Shown: one piece after another, positions 15,750 through 24,438 of the stretch
How the letters are laid out: each line of letters starts with the position of its first letter
Position numbering within the stretch: position 1 is the first letter of the stretch
Source: Marinobacter salinus
GTDB lineage: Bacteria; Pseudomonadota; Gammaproteobacteria; Pseudomonadales; Oleiphilaceae
Direction: 5' to 3'
DNA: 64,000 nucleotides
Assembly: GCF_001854125.1 (NCBI RefSeq)
Contig: NZ_CP017715.1
Coordinates: 2,170,001 to 2,234,000 of the forward strand
Position numbers and translations under genes: made by a program
The notes under the pieces: model-generated
What the model was told of the DNA's origin: nothing
The model's input: only the letters and a program-made list of their open reading frames with translations
Databases searched by the model: none

Positions 15750-17198
15750 TCAGTTCGGGGCCACAACAAAGTCATCAAGCAGTGTAAGCCCTGCCGTATT
15801 GTTGTCGTCCTCCGGCGCGAGACGGGCAATGGCAGTGTAAACACCCCCTGCAGCGAGCGGAACACTACCTGTCTTGAGCAGTTCATTACCGTCCTGGTCT
15901 GTAATAAACACGACATAGTCTCCGGCAGCCACCGGGAGGTATCCGGTGTTGGTCTTGAATTCAAAATCGTTCAGGGTCGGGGCATTGACCTCGGCATTCA
16001 ACACCGTCGCGCCAGCACCACCTTCGGCTGTCGGCACCAGATAAACGTCTACGGTTCCCGCCTCAACAGCACCATGCACGACACGCAGGGAAGCCTGTGT
16101 GGCGATACTCCGGACACTGTCCTCCAGAACCAGGGGCTCAATGGCATCAAGCAAGTTCACTGCGATGACGGTTTTGGCTGAAGCCTGGCCGAATACAACG
16201 TCGGCATCAATAACAGCGGAGTTCACCGGGTTAATGCTGTTTGCCGGGGATACCTTGAGGTTACGGGTTCCATCGGGAATGACAGCATAGTTGTTAATGC
16301 CCGGGCCCGGAGCAACATCCGGGAACGACAGGCTGGGAATCGCAACGGCATCGTCAACCAGAATGGCTACGGGCGGTGCATCCGAGGAGTTATGAACAAC
16401 TTTTACACCCGCCTGCTGACTGCTATCAAACAGCTCAATCACCTGACCATCACCAGTCACAGCGATGAGACTGACAGGACTGTTGTTCACGGCTGTGTCG
16501 CCATCGGGAGTTGTTTCAGGGGTCGTATTATCAACCGCACCGACCAACAGATCCGAACCAGCAGCAAGCGGAACCGACCCGCTATCGAAGACTACGGTTG
16601 GTGAATCGCCGGGAATAGCAACGCGAATCTGGTAGTCACCAGCAGGGACCTCAATCGGACCCTGCACTGCCTTGTATTCAAAGCTGAAGGAAAGAACGCC
16701 CTCATCGTCCAGGTTGGCTCCTGGCACAGACAGATAGACCTCCACAGGACCATTCACGGCCTTTTGGGCGGCCGGGGACAAATGAGCCACACGCAGACGC
16801 ACTGAATCCGCATCTTCCCGGGCCCCGTCATCCGTTAACACCAAAGGTTCCAAAGGTTGTGCATCGTCGCCCACAAGGCCAACCGCAATAACGTCGTAAT
16901 CGGTATCCGATCTCAGAGAAACGTCCTTTTCATCGATGACCCTTAGCGTCTGGTCACCCGGCAAAAGTGCGTCTACGGCAATGTCCGCCCGCCCGGCGTC
17001 CGGAGTCAACACGGCTGCCTGCTTGTAATCGGCTCCGGAAACCACTGCGCTGCCGTTTACCACAACGTTAACGGCCGGAGCGTTCGCAGAAGCATGAATG
17101 ACGCGAACACTGCTCTTCACCGGATCATCATCATCAAAACAGCCGGCCAGCAGTACACTGCCCGCCAAAACCATAGGTAAGCCAATTCTTGTATTCAT
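15750..17198 (-). CDS. DUF4397 repeat lipoprotein
   Basis: 482 residues from ATG 17198 (AGGACGA nine bases upstream). The N-terminus ends in the lipobox LLAGC with the lipidated Cys at position 20; residue +2 is Phe, so outer-membrane sorting is expected. The rest is built from about four DUF4397 beta-sandwich-like repeats, each opening with a V-x-V-x-H-A/S core: SVRVIHASANAPAVNV, RLRVAHLSPAAQKAV, GVKVVHNSSDAPPVAI and SLRVVHGAVEAGTVDV. The protein is very acidic and poor in Cys and Trp, as surface proteins are. Function of DUF4397 is unknown; an adhesive or structural surface role is a guess. Confidence 0.88.
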   Translation of the reverse strand: MNTRIGLPMVLAGSVLLAGCFDDDDPVKSSVRVIHASANAPAVNVVVNGSAVVSGADYKQAAVLTPDAGRADIAVDALLPGDQTLRVIDEKDVSLRSDTDYDVIAVGLVGDDAQPLEPLVLTDDGAREDADSVRLRVAHLSPAAQKAVNGPVEVYLSVPGANLDDEGVLSFSFEYKAVQGPIEVPAGDYQIRVAIPGDSPTVVFDSGSVPLAAGSDLLVGAVDNTTPETTPDGDTAVNNSPVSLIAVTGDGQVIELFDSSQQAGVKVVHNSSDAPPVAILVDDAVAIPSLSFPDVAPGPGINNYAVIPDGTRNLKVSPANSINPVNSAVIDADVVFGQASAKTVIAVNLLDAIEPLVLEDSVRSIATQASLRVVHGAVEAGTVDVYLVPTAEGGAGATVLNAEVNAPTLNDFEFKTNTGYLPVAAGDYVVFITDQDGNELLKTGSVPLAAGGVYTAIARLAPEDDNNTAGLTLLDDFVVAPN

Positions 17199-17356
17199 GT
17201 GCACTCGTCCTCGTTCGCTGAGGTTGATTACCAGGGTTTAGTGGTTCGAACCTGCACTAGTTCAATCCCTGAATAGTGCGTATCAGCAATCTACGGAGGC
17301 GAAAACGAAACGGATTGACATTTTTTTACATTTGGGCGTACAGGCGTGTTTGTCGC

Positions 17357-17599
17357 TCAGGACTGGAAGCGGCTCAGGGTTGCCTCGGTCATTTTGCCCG
17401 CCAGCGGTGCGATAAATGTAACCAACGGAAAAGCTACGCCCCAGGCAACCAGCCATGCAGCGAGCCAGCGCATGGGGAAGCCCCGGTCAATGCCGGTATT
17501 GATAAAAGTGATCACGCCGGACATCAAAAAGGACATGATGCCTGACATATAAAATCCGAAGACAAGTTGGCGTATACGCGCAGACCTCATTCGGCTCAT
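17357..17599 (-). CDS. DUF2798 small membrane protein
   Basis: 80 residues with two hydrophobic helices (FGFYMSGIMSFLMSGVITFI and LAAWLVAWGVAFPLVTFI), matching the DUF2798 pattern, a two-helix inner-membrane family of unknown function. GGGAGATATC before ATG 17599 favours this start over ATGs at 17611 and 17629. It stands alone between the DUF4397 gene and the divergent lipoprotein gene. Confidence 0.8.
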   Translation of the reverse strand: MSRMRSARIRQLVFGFYMSGIMSFLMSGVITFINTGIDRGFPMRWLAAWLVAWGVAFPLVTFIAPLAGKMTEATLSRFQS

Positions 17600-17742
17600 G
17601 ATATCTCCCATGCAGGCCATCCGATTCACTTTGCCAGCATCTGAAAAGGACGGATTGTCGTAAACTGAAGAAATAGTGCAACCGCATGATAATGAGCTTG
17701 CGCTCTTTTTGCGATAAGACCTAATACTACTCCGGGGGCTCT

Positions 17743-18660
17743 ATGAACGTCCTGGGCAATTCTCGAATCACCAAACGTGGTGCAATCGTTCTGCTCTTGA
17801 TCAGCGCGGCGCTGCTGTCGGCGTGCAGTTCAACTAAAATGGCCTACCGGTATGCAGACTGGGGGATTGTCTGGTGGGTTGAAGATTATGTGACGCTCAC
17901 CGGTGCCCAAAAACAACAGCTCAATACCGACATTGACCAACTCCGCCAGTGGCACTGTTCCACTGAACTGCCCCGCTATCAGGTCTGGTTGACGGGGCTG
18001 GAGTCTGACATCCGGCAGGGCAATCTGGATCAGGCCGCGCTTGCCTATCACCAGGATCAGCTGTTCGATTTCTTTGACCCCTTACTGACAAGAGTTCCGC
18101 CAATTGCGGCCAACCTGCTTGCCAGCCTGAGTGACCCCCAGGTACGTGAACTCGCCGAAAACATGGAGCAAAATCAGGAGGAGCTCGAAAACAAGTTTCT
18201 GGCCGATGATCCGGATGCCACCGCGACAGCTCGTGCAGAGCGAACGCAGGAGCGCGTGGAGCGATGGCTGGGTGACCTCAACGCGAATCAGAAGGCGATC
18301 GTTAACACCTGGTCCAGTCAGCGCGGACGGCAAACGGAAATCTGGCTGGAAGGAAGGCGCAACTGGCAACTCGCCTTGCTCGACACTTTGCAAAGGCGGG
18401 ATGAGGCCGGCTTTTCAGGAGAGGTAGAGCGACTGATAACGGAATCGGAGCGGTTCCGGGGAGAGGAATATCAGGCGATGATGGCGGAGAGCCAATCAGC
18501 TATCAACACGCTGATACGCGACCTGGTCCAGGCGAGTGATTCGGTGCATCTCACCCACCTGAGTGGTCGTGCGGCTGAGCTTAATGACGACTTCGAGTCG
18601 CTGGCCTGCTCATCGGCTCCCGAAGTCGCGGCCTCGCCTGACGATCAGATGGTCAGATAA
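17743..18660 (+). CDS. DUF6279 family lipoprotein
   Basis: 305 residues. A lipoprotein signal ends in LLSAC with Cys 28. The mature part begins with the family's aromatic motif MAYRYADWGIVWWVEDYVTL and continues as a mostly helical, charged protein. DUF6279 lipoproteins are widespread in gammaproteobacteria and have no assigned role. Residue +2 is Ser, suggesting the outer membrane. GGGGGCT precedes the ATG. The last 16 bases overlap the convergent SDR gene. Confidence 0.88.
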   Translation: MNVLGNSRITKRGAIVLLLISAALLSACSSTKMAYRYADWGIVWWVEDYVTLTGAQKQQLNTDIDQLRQWHCSTELPRYQVWLTGLESDIRQGNLDQAALAYHQDQLFDFFDPLLTRVPPIAANLLASLSDPQVRELAENMEQNQEELENKFLADDPDATATARAERTQERVERWLGDLNANQKAIVNTWSSQRGRQTEIWLEGRRNWQLALLDTLQRRDEAGFSGEVERLITESERFRGEEYQAMMAESQSAINTLIRDLVQASDSVHLTHLSGRAAELNDDFESLACSSAPEVAASPDDQMVR

Positions 18661-19415
18661 CCACCGTCGGCATTGATGCAGGCACCCGTGGTGTAACTGG
18701 AAGCATCTGAAGCGAGGTACAGAACGGTACCCGCCATCTCACCGGGATCCGCTACCCGCTTCATGGGAATGTGCGCCATAGCCTGCTTCTTGATGGCCTC
18801 GTTGGTGGTCAATGCACTGGCGAACTTGGTGTCGGTCAGGCCCGGCAGCAACGCATTCACACGAATATTCTGCTGGCCCAGCTCCATGGCGAAGGATTTG
18901 GTCATAGAGATAACCGCCGCCTTGGTGACCGAATAGATGCCCTGGAAGTGACCCGGGTTAACGCCGTTCACAGAGGCGACGTTAATGATAGAACCGCCGC
19001 CATTCTTTTTCATCAGCTGTGCACCGCGGGCACACATAAAGAAATAACCACGAATATTCACATCAACGGTCTTGTTGAAGGCACCGAGGTCTGTATCTTC
19101 AACCGGGCCAAAATACGGATTGGCCGCCGCGTTGTTCACCAGAATATCCAGCTTGCCATGCTTTTCCTCAATGTGCGTCCATATGCTTTCGATCTGATTC
19201 ATCTCGCCAATATGGCATGCAACGGCTTCGGCGCTGCCGCCCGCTTCACGGATGCTGCCGGCCACAGCTTCGCAACCATCAATCTTGCGGCTGCTGACAA
19301 TCACATGGGCGCCGTAATCCGCCAGCGTGCGGGCAACGCTCTCGCCGATACCGCGGCTGCCACCGGTAATCAGGGCTACCTTGCCGCTCAGATCAAACAG
19401 GTCTTTGCTGCTCAT
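18645..19415 (-). CDS. SDR family oxidoreductase (operon-distal)
   Basis: 256 residues, classical short-chain dehydrogenase: cofactor motif TGGSRGIG at 17-24, NNAA structural motif, Ser in INVASVNG, and catalytic YSVTK. It uses NAD(P)H to interconvert a hydroxyl and a ketone. It is the last gene of the minus-strand operon with acyl-CoA dehydrogenase, SDR, kinase and phosphatase, so a hydroxyacyl or ketoacyl substrate is likely. If the first SDR of the operon is inactive because of its stop codon, this one could cover part of the step, but the two are clearly different proteins. Confidence 0.92.
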   Translation of the reverse strand: MSSKDLFDLSGKVALITGGSRGIGESVARTLADYGAHVIVSSRKIDGCEAVAGSIREAGGSAEAVACHIGEMNQIESIWTHIEEKHGKLDILVNNAAANPYFGPVEDTDLGAFNKTVDVNIRGYFFMCARGAQLMKKNGGGSIINVASVNGVNPGHFQGIYSVTKAAVISMTKSFAMELGQQNIRVNALLPGLTDTKFASALTTNEAIKKQAMAHIPMKRVADPGEMAGTVLYLASDASSYTTGACINADGGYLTI

Positions 19416-19431
19416 TCGTTCACCTCAATTG

Positions 19432-20121
19432 CTATCGGAATGTCACCAGGGCGGGATCTTCCGCTTCCAGGTGACTGTAATTGTTAAAAACAGACAGGCT
19501 GCGGCGTGGGCCGGAGTAGAGGACCCGGCTGACACTGGTATTGGCGATGACTTCGTTCAACCCCAGCGCACGCTGATCATCAAGGGCCAGCAGCTGTTGG
19601 CAGATAACCGAGATCGGGCCGCCAGAGGTGGCCACAAGAACGTCTCCGCCATCGGCGTATTCAATCATTTCATCGAATGCCTTGAGTACTCTGGCTTTGA
19701 AGTCCAGCCAGGTCTCGGCATAGTCGTGGTCATACTCGCCCGAGGCCCAGCGGCGAACGGCCTGAACAAAAGCCTCCTGGAAGGCTCTGGCGGGCTTCGG
19801 AAATGCCGCCAGATCCCGCGCCATGACTTCCCGGTCACACCACTCCGGGCGATAACAGGTGAGAACCGAGGTGTGATCGAATTCGTTGAAGCCTGGAGCC
19901 ACCTGCATATCGGGCAACTGCCCCCCATAGCCGGTGGCAATTGCTTCAACCGTTTCCCGGTGACGCTCCAGATCGCCGCCAAAAATGGCGGCCGGGGCTA
20001 GCTTACCGGCCAGCCAACGACCCAGGACCCTGCCCTGCTCCCACCCCCGGGGCGAAAGCTGATCGTAGTTTTCCTTACCAAAACTCGCCTGGCCGTGGCG
20101 TACCAGAAACACCGTAGCCAT
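19432..20121 (-). CDS. Histidine phosphatase family protein
   Basis: 229 residues, no signal peptide, so cytoplasmic. The phosphohistidine motif FLVRHGQASFG opens the protein; the second catalytic histidine of the fold appears as a glycine-rich ATSGGPIS segment where a histidine would usually stand, so the proton-relay residue may be changed. Its start codon touches the stop of the kinase gene (both at 20121), which implies coupled synthesis. Co-occurrence with an APH-type kinase suggests that it removes the phosphate which the kinase adds, or hydrolyses a phospho-intermediate. Confidence 0.88.
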   Translation of the reverse strand: MATVFLVRHGQASFGKENYDQLSPRGWEQGRVLGRWLAGKLAPAAIFGGDLERHRETVEAIATGYGGQLPDMQVAPGFNEFDHTSVLTCYRPEWCDREVMARDLAAFPKPARAFQEAFVQAVRRWASGEYDHDYAETWLDFKARVLKAFDEMIEYADGGDVLVATSGGPISVICQQLLALDDQRALGLNEVIANTSVSRVLYSGPRRSLSVFNNYSHLEAEDPALVTFR

Positions 20122-21185
20122 TACAGGGAGCTCTCTGAAATCAGGCGCTGACAGCGTTTTTCCAGATAATTGGCCGCATGACCGAAGGCCGCAAAACGCT
20201 TGTCAGTGGTCTGGCCGTGGTAATACCGGTAGTAGATTTGCTGAATGATCACCGCCAGCCGGAACAGGCCGTAGATTTCATAAAAATCAAAATTGTCGAC
20301 CTTGAAGCCCGACTGTTCCATGTAGTATTCAACCACTTCCTTGCGTGTCAGCATCCCTGGGCGATGCGTTGGCTGGCGCCGCAACATCTGAAACGGACCT
20401 TCGTCGTCTGCCTCAATCCAGTAGGCCAGACTGTTGCCCAGATCCATCAGCGGATCGCCAATGGTGGCCATCTCCCAGTCCAGAACACCGATCACCTCAA
20501 ACGGGTTGTCCGAATTCAGCACCACATTGTCGAAGCGAAAATCGTTGTGAATGACAACCTGGGCAACATCCTCGGGCATTTTGCCGTTCAGCCATGCCAT
20601 GACTTCCTCGAAATCGCCAACATCCTCCGTACGGGCCTTGCGAAACCGGTCACTCCAGCCACCAATCTGGCGCTGAACATACCCCTCGCCCTTGCCCAGT
20701 TTATCCAGTCCAGCGGCTCTGGCATCGACGCGGTGCAGGTCGACCAGCTTGTCGACAACATTCAGGCACAGCTTGCGAGTGTCCGCTTCGCTCAACTCGA
20801 AGCCCTTCGGAAAATCCTGGCGCAAGATGATGCCTTTCAGCCGCTCCATCACATAGAAATCGCAGCCCAGCACATCGTGGTCATCGCAGATGGCGATGAT
20901 ATTTGGCACGTAGGGATAAACGGGCTTCAGTGCCTTCATCACCTTCGCTTCCCGCAGCATGTCGTGGGCTGACTTGGCGATCTTGCCCAAAGGGGGCCGA
21001 CGGAGAACGTAGGACCGGTCTCCATAATCCACCTGATACGTCAGGTTAGAGGCACCACCAGGGTACTGACGAATGTCCGGCTCACCTGCAAGATCGGGAA
21101 TAGCCTGTTTCACGAACCGGTCTACGGCGGCTACATCCAGCTCTTCGCCTTCACGGATATCCATCGCCTCATCAATCTGGGTCAT
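20121..21185 (-). CDS. APH-type phosphotransferase (ACAD10/LvaA-like kinase)
   Basis: 354 residues of the aminoglycoside-phosphotransferase fold. The nucleotide loop is GGASNLTYQV, the catalytic loop is VIHNDFRFDNVVLN (H-x-D-x4-N) and the metal-binding motif is LDWEMATIGDPLMDLG. This subgroup is encoded beside acyl-CoA dehydrogenases and is homologous to the kinase half of mammalian ACAD10/ACAD11. In Pseudomonas putida the relative LvaA phosphorylates 4-hydroxyvaleryl-CoA. A role phosphorylating a hydroxyacyl-CoA is therefore likely here; resistance to aminoglycosides is not. Confidence 0.9.
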   Translation of the reverse strand: MTQIDEAMDIREGEELDVAAVDRFVKQAIPDLAGEPDIRQYPGGASNLTYQVDYGDRSYVLRRPPLGKIAKSAHDMLREAKVMKALKPVYPYVPNIIAICDDHDVLGCDFYVMERLKGIILRQDFPKGFELSEADTRKLCLNVVDKLVDLHRVDARAAGLDKLGKGEGYVQRQIGGWSDRFRKARTEDVGDFEEVMAWLNGKMPEDVAQVVIHNDFRFDNVVLNSDNPFEVIGVLDWEMATIGDPLMDLGNSLAYWIEADDEGPFQMLRRQPTHRPGMLTRKEVVEYYMEQSGFKVDNFDFYEIYGLFRLAVIIQQIYYRYYHGQTTDKRFAAFGHAANYLEKRCQRLISESSL

Positions 21186-21216
21186 TCAGGGCTCTCCTCT
21201 TGTTCACGTGTTCGGT

Positions 21217-22038
21217 TCAGGCCTTGGCCTTTCCGCCCATCTTACTCATCCAACGCTTGCTTTCCTGATGCATCAGCCAGTCAAACGCCTTGGGTGCGTG
21301 CCGCTTGAGCATCCACATACGGCGTTCTTTTGCATGGGGCAGTACCCAGAAGTTCTTGTCGTTTACCGACCGTACAATGTCTTCGGCCACATCCTCAGCA
21401 GTAATACTGGAACGCTTCATCAGCTTGTTTACGTTCTGCTGAACCCCGGGAAGATCCGAGCGCATGCTGCTGGCAAGGTTGGTCTGGAAGAACGCCGGAC
21501 ACACACAACTCACATGGATGCCGTCGTCCCGCAGCTCTTGGCTCAGGGTCTCAGACAGCGCAATAACCCCGGCCTTGGAAACATTGTAGCTATCCATCAG
21601 CGGCGCCAGCATCAGGCCAGCCATGGAAGCGATGTTCACAAAAGTGCCGGAACCCTGCTTCTTGAACTGGGGCGTGAATGCCTTGCAGCCACGAACAACA
21701 CCCAGCACGTTAATTTCCAGGATCCATTCCCAGTCAGCCATGGTGGTGTCTTCAATGGAGCCCGCAGAGGCAACTCCCGCATTGTTGACCACCACATCCA
21801 CACCGCCCCACTTGGCGGTCAGGTCGTCGCAGATCTTTTCCAGATCGGTCAGCCGGCGAACATCACATTCCACGAAATAGCCTTCGCCACCGTCGTTGTT
21901 GATTTCCTGTTCGACAAGGGCGCCCTGCTCCGGGTTAATGTCACCGATACAGACTTTGGCGCCCTCTTTGGCGTAACGCAGTGCAATAGCACGACCGAGT
22001 CCGCTCGCGCCACCCGTGATAAATACTCTCTATGTCAT
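21217..22038 (-). pseudogene. SDR family oxidoreductase with TAG as its third codon
   Basis: Reading from the ATG at 22038 gives M-T-stop-R-V-F-I-T-G-G-A-S-G-L-G, that is, an otherwise complete SDR of 273 codons with TAG at 22030-22032. The cofactor motif TGGASGLG, the NNAG motif and the catalytic YNVSK are intact and no frameshift is seen. CAG to TAG would be a single change. Without read-through the next ordinary start is the GTG at 21873, after the cofactor motif, which would give a non-functional protein. A start at the ATC or GTA right after the TAG is conceivable. Gene order places it second in the acyl-CoA dehydrogenase operon. Sequencing error, strain mutation or non-canonical start are all possible. 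Confidence 0.7.
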
Positions 22039-22054
22039 GGTATTTCCCGTTTTA

Positions 22055-23266
22055 TCAGTTTTTATACTTTCGCAGTTCCAGCCGAGCCACCATAGCCCGG
22101 TGCACCTCGTCCGGACCATCCGCCAGCCGCAATACACGAGCATAGGCAAACAACTGGGTCAACGGGAAGTCGTCATCACTGACGCCGGCACCACCGTGGA
22201 TCTGAATGGCCTGATCAACAATGGTCTGCAACATCGAAGGAATCACCGCCTTGATCATGGAGACTTCCTGCAGCGCGCCCATGATGCCCTTGGTATCCAG
22301 TGCCCAGGCGCATTTCAGAGTCAGAAGGCGCGCCTGCTCAATGGCCATACGGGCATTGGCAATGATGTCCGGGTTACCCCCAAGCTTCGCAATCGGCCGT
22401 CCGAAAGCTTCACGGGTGGTTGCGCGTTTGATCAACAGTTCCAGCGTGCGCTCTGCTGCGCCGATGGCCCGCATGCAATGGTGTACGCGGCCCGGCCCCA
22501 AGCGGCCTTGGGCAATCTCGAAACCACGCCCCGGACCCGCAATAATTGCACTCTTGGGCAGGCGCACATTGTCGAAGAGAACTTCACCATGGCCGTAAGG
22601 CTCGTCATATTCACCAAACACCGGCAACATCCGCTCAATCTTCACACCTGGAGTATCAAGAGGGACCAACACCATGGAATGACGACGGTGTTTTTGGGCA
22701 TCCGGATCAGTGACACCCATAAAAATACCAACCTTGCAGTCCGGGTGACCAATACCGGTACTCCACCATTTGCGGCCATTCAGGACCACGTCATCGCCTT
22801 CGACCGTCGCCGTTGCTTCCATATTGGTCGCATCGGAAGACGCCACAGCCGGTTCAGTCATACAGAAAGCAGAACGGATTTCGCCAGTCATCAACCCGGG
22901 CAGCCACTCGGCTTTCTGTTCCTCGGAGCCGTAGTGAATCAGCACTTCCATATTGCCGGTATCCGGCGCATTGCAGTTGAAGATCTCCGGGGCAATAAAG
23001 CTGCGCCCGGTTTCCTCGGCAATCAGGGCATAGTCGGAATTCAGCAGGCCACAACCGTGATTCTCATCCGGGAAAAACATGTTCCACAGCCCCTGAGCTC
23101 TGGCCTTCTCCTTCAGCTCCTTGATAACCGGCAACACAACCCAGCGGTTCTCGAGGGACGCGAGCTCCTTGTGGTACTGCTCCTCAATAGGAAAAATCTC
23201 ATCCTTCATGAATTGCTTCACTCGCTTGAGATATTCCTGACCTTTCTCGGAAATATTAAAATCCAT
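22055..23266 (-). CDS. Acyl-CoA dehydrogenase (ACAD10/11-like)
   Basis: 403 residues from ATG 23266, set by GAGGATACGGCG upstream (the open frame to 23293 lacks one). FAD-binding segments AFCMTEPAVASSDATNM and the WWSTGIGHPDCK region are typical, as is the C-terminal QIHGGAGVSDDDFPL. The enzyme oxidises an acyl-CoA to the 2-enoyl-CoA and passes electrons to ETF. It heads the operon that also encodes an APH-type kinase, the combination fused in mammalian ACAD10/11, so the substrate is probably a hydroxylated or phosphorylated acyl-CoA. A LysR gene is divergent. Confidence 0.93.
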   Translation of the reverse strand: MDFNISEKGQEYLKRVKQFMKDEIFPIEEQYHKELASLENRWVVLPVIKELKEKARAQGLWNMFFPDENHGCGLLNSDYALIAEETGRSFIAPEIFNCNAPDTGNMEVLIHYGSEEQKAEWLPGLMTGEIRSAFCMTEPAVASSDATNMEATATVEGDDVVLNGRKWWSTGIGHPDCKVGIFMGVTDPDAQKHRRHSMVLVPLDTPGVKIERMLPVFGEYDEPYGHGEVLFDNVRLPKSAIIAGPGRGFEIAQGRLGPGRVHHCMRAIGAAERTLELLIKRATTREAFGRPIAKLGGNPDIIANARMAIEQARLLTLKCAWALDTKGIMGALQEVSMIKAVIPSMLQTIVDQAIQIHGGAGVSDDDFPLTQLFAYARVLRLADGPDEVHRAMVARLELRKYKN

Positions 23267-23410
23267 CGCCGTATCCTCACTGAAATTGCACAATCGGTGC
23301 TCTGAAACAATCTGATGATTCCAGTCTAGGGCGGAGGCAACTATTACGCGACTGAATTATTCTTATCGTTTATCATTAGCGTAACTTATCCACAAACGCG
23401 GACTTTGAGC

Positions 23411-24304
23411 ATGGCCTTGAATCGTCTGGACCTGAATCTTCTGCATGTTTTTGACACCATCTACCGTGAAGGTGGCCTGACCCGAGCGGCCCGGGCACTG
23501 CACCTTACCCAGCCGGCGGTGAGCCACTCACTGTCGCGGCTCAGGGACCATTTCGATGACCCTCTGTTTACCCGACAGGGCAACCAGATGGTGCCCACGC
23601 CCCTGTCCCGGAGGTTTCTCGAGTCCATGCGCCCTGGTCTCACTCAGATCCAGAGCGCAGTAAACCAGTTTCATGCCTTTGACCCGGCAACCCAGCGCAA
23701 AACCTACTCCCTCGGCCTGAGAGACATTCTGGAATCCACATTTCTTCCGCAGTTGATGAAGCGACTGGACTCTTACCCGGAGCTGGAAATCGCTAGTCAG
23801 CGTATTGCACGACGCGAAATGGAAACCCAATTGGCGGCCGGCAAGCTGGACTTTGCGGTGGACGTGCTGTTGCCGGTCAGCAACCAGACCTCCCATGAAT
23901 TACTGAGGCGGGATCGGCTGGTGGTTCTGGCCAGAGAGGGGCACCCGTTGGCGACTGAAGCACTGGATATGGAGGGTTATCTGTCCGCAAAACATGTTCT
24001 GGTGTCGTCACGCACCGAGGGACCGGGCATTGAGGACTTTGAGCTTTCCAGGCTGGGCGTACAGCGCAGTATCCGCTTAAGGTGCCAGCACTACTACGCG
24101 GCTTGCCGGGTTGTCGAAAATACCGACCTGTTACTGACCATGCCCGAAGCCTACGCCGGCATCATCGCCGAACGCGCAAACATCCGGATCATGGATCCAC
24201 CGGCGGACCTGCCGTCCATCGATGTACACCTGTACTGGCACAAGGCTTATGAGCGGGAACCCGCGCTGGTCTGGTTCCGGGAGCAGCTTCGCCTGATAGC
24301 GTAA
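23411..24304 (+). CDS. LysR family transcriptional regulator
   Basis: 297 residues. The winged HTH is at 5-65 (GGLTRAARALHLTQPAVSHS), followed by a substrate-binding effector domain. Within the family it resembles the NodD/PA0477-like members with MDGLSR-like HTH spacing. It is divergent from the acyl-CoA dehydrogenase operon with 144 bases between start codons, so it most likely controls that operon. An in-frame TTG at 23405 is an alternative start. Confidence 0.92.
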   Translation: MALNRLDLNLLHVFDTIYREGGLTRAARALHLTQPAVSHSLSRLRDHFDDPLFTRQGNQMVPTPLSRRFLESMRPGLTQIQSAVNQFHAFDPATQRKTYSLGLRDILESTFLPQLMKRLDSYPELEIASQRIARREMETQLAAGKLDFAVDVLLPVSNQTSHELLRRDRLVVLAREGHPLATEALDMEGYLSAKHVLVSSRTEGPGIEDFELSRLGVQRSIRLRCQHYYAACRVVENTDLLLTMPEAYAGIIAERANIRIMDPPADLPSIDVHLYWHKAYEREPALVWFREQLRLIA

Positions 24305-24438
24305 TCAAGGCCTTTGCACCACTGTCGCTATTGTTCGCTTTAACGGCGCTTTCGTTAAAGTCCGAGCAACCTCCCTGGTTTAACTTGGTTTGAACGTGGA
24401 CTTCTGCCGATTACAACTCACAAAAAGAGGGCTCCGCC

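Noticed and set aside
20121..21185. Aminoglycoside resistance by the APH-fold gene
   Set aside because: The fold alone does not indicate resistance; operon with acyl-CoA dehydrogenase points to metabolism.
21073..22095. Plus-strand frame opposite the kinase/SDR genes (340 codons)
   Set aside because: No family features, no ribosome site, and it lies opposite the SDR and the start of the kinase gene.
22016..23305. Long plus-strand frame opposite the acyl-CoA dehydrogenase (429 codons)
   Set aside because: It is antisense to a well-supported gene, has no recognisable domain and is a typical shadow of GC-rich codon use.
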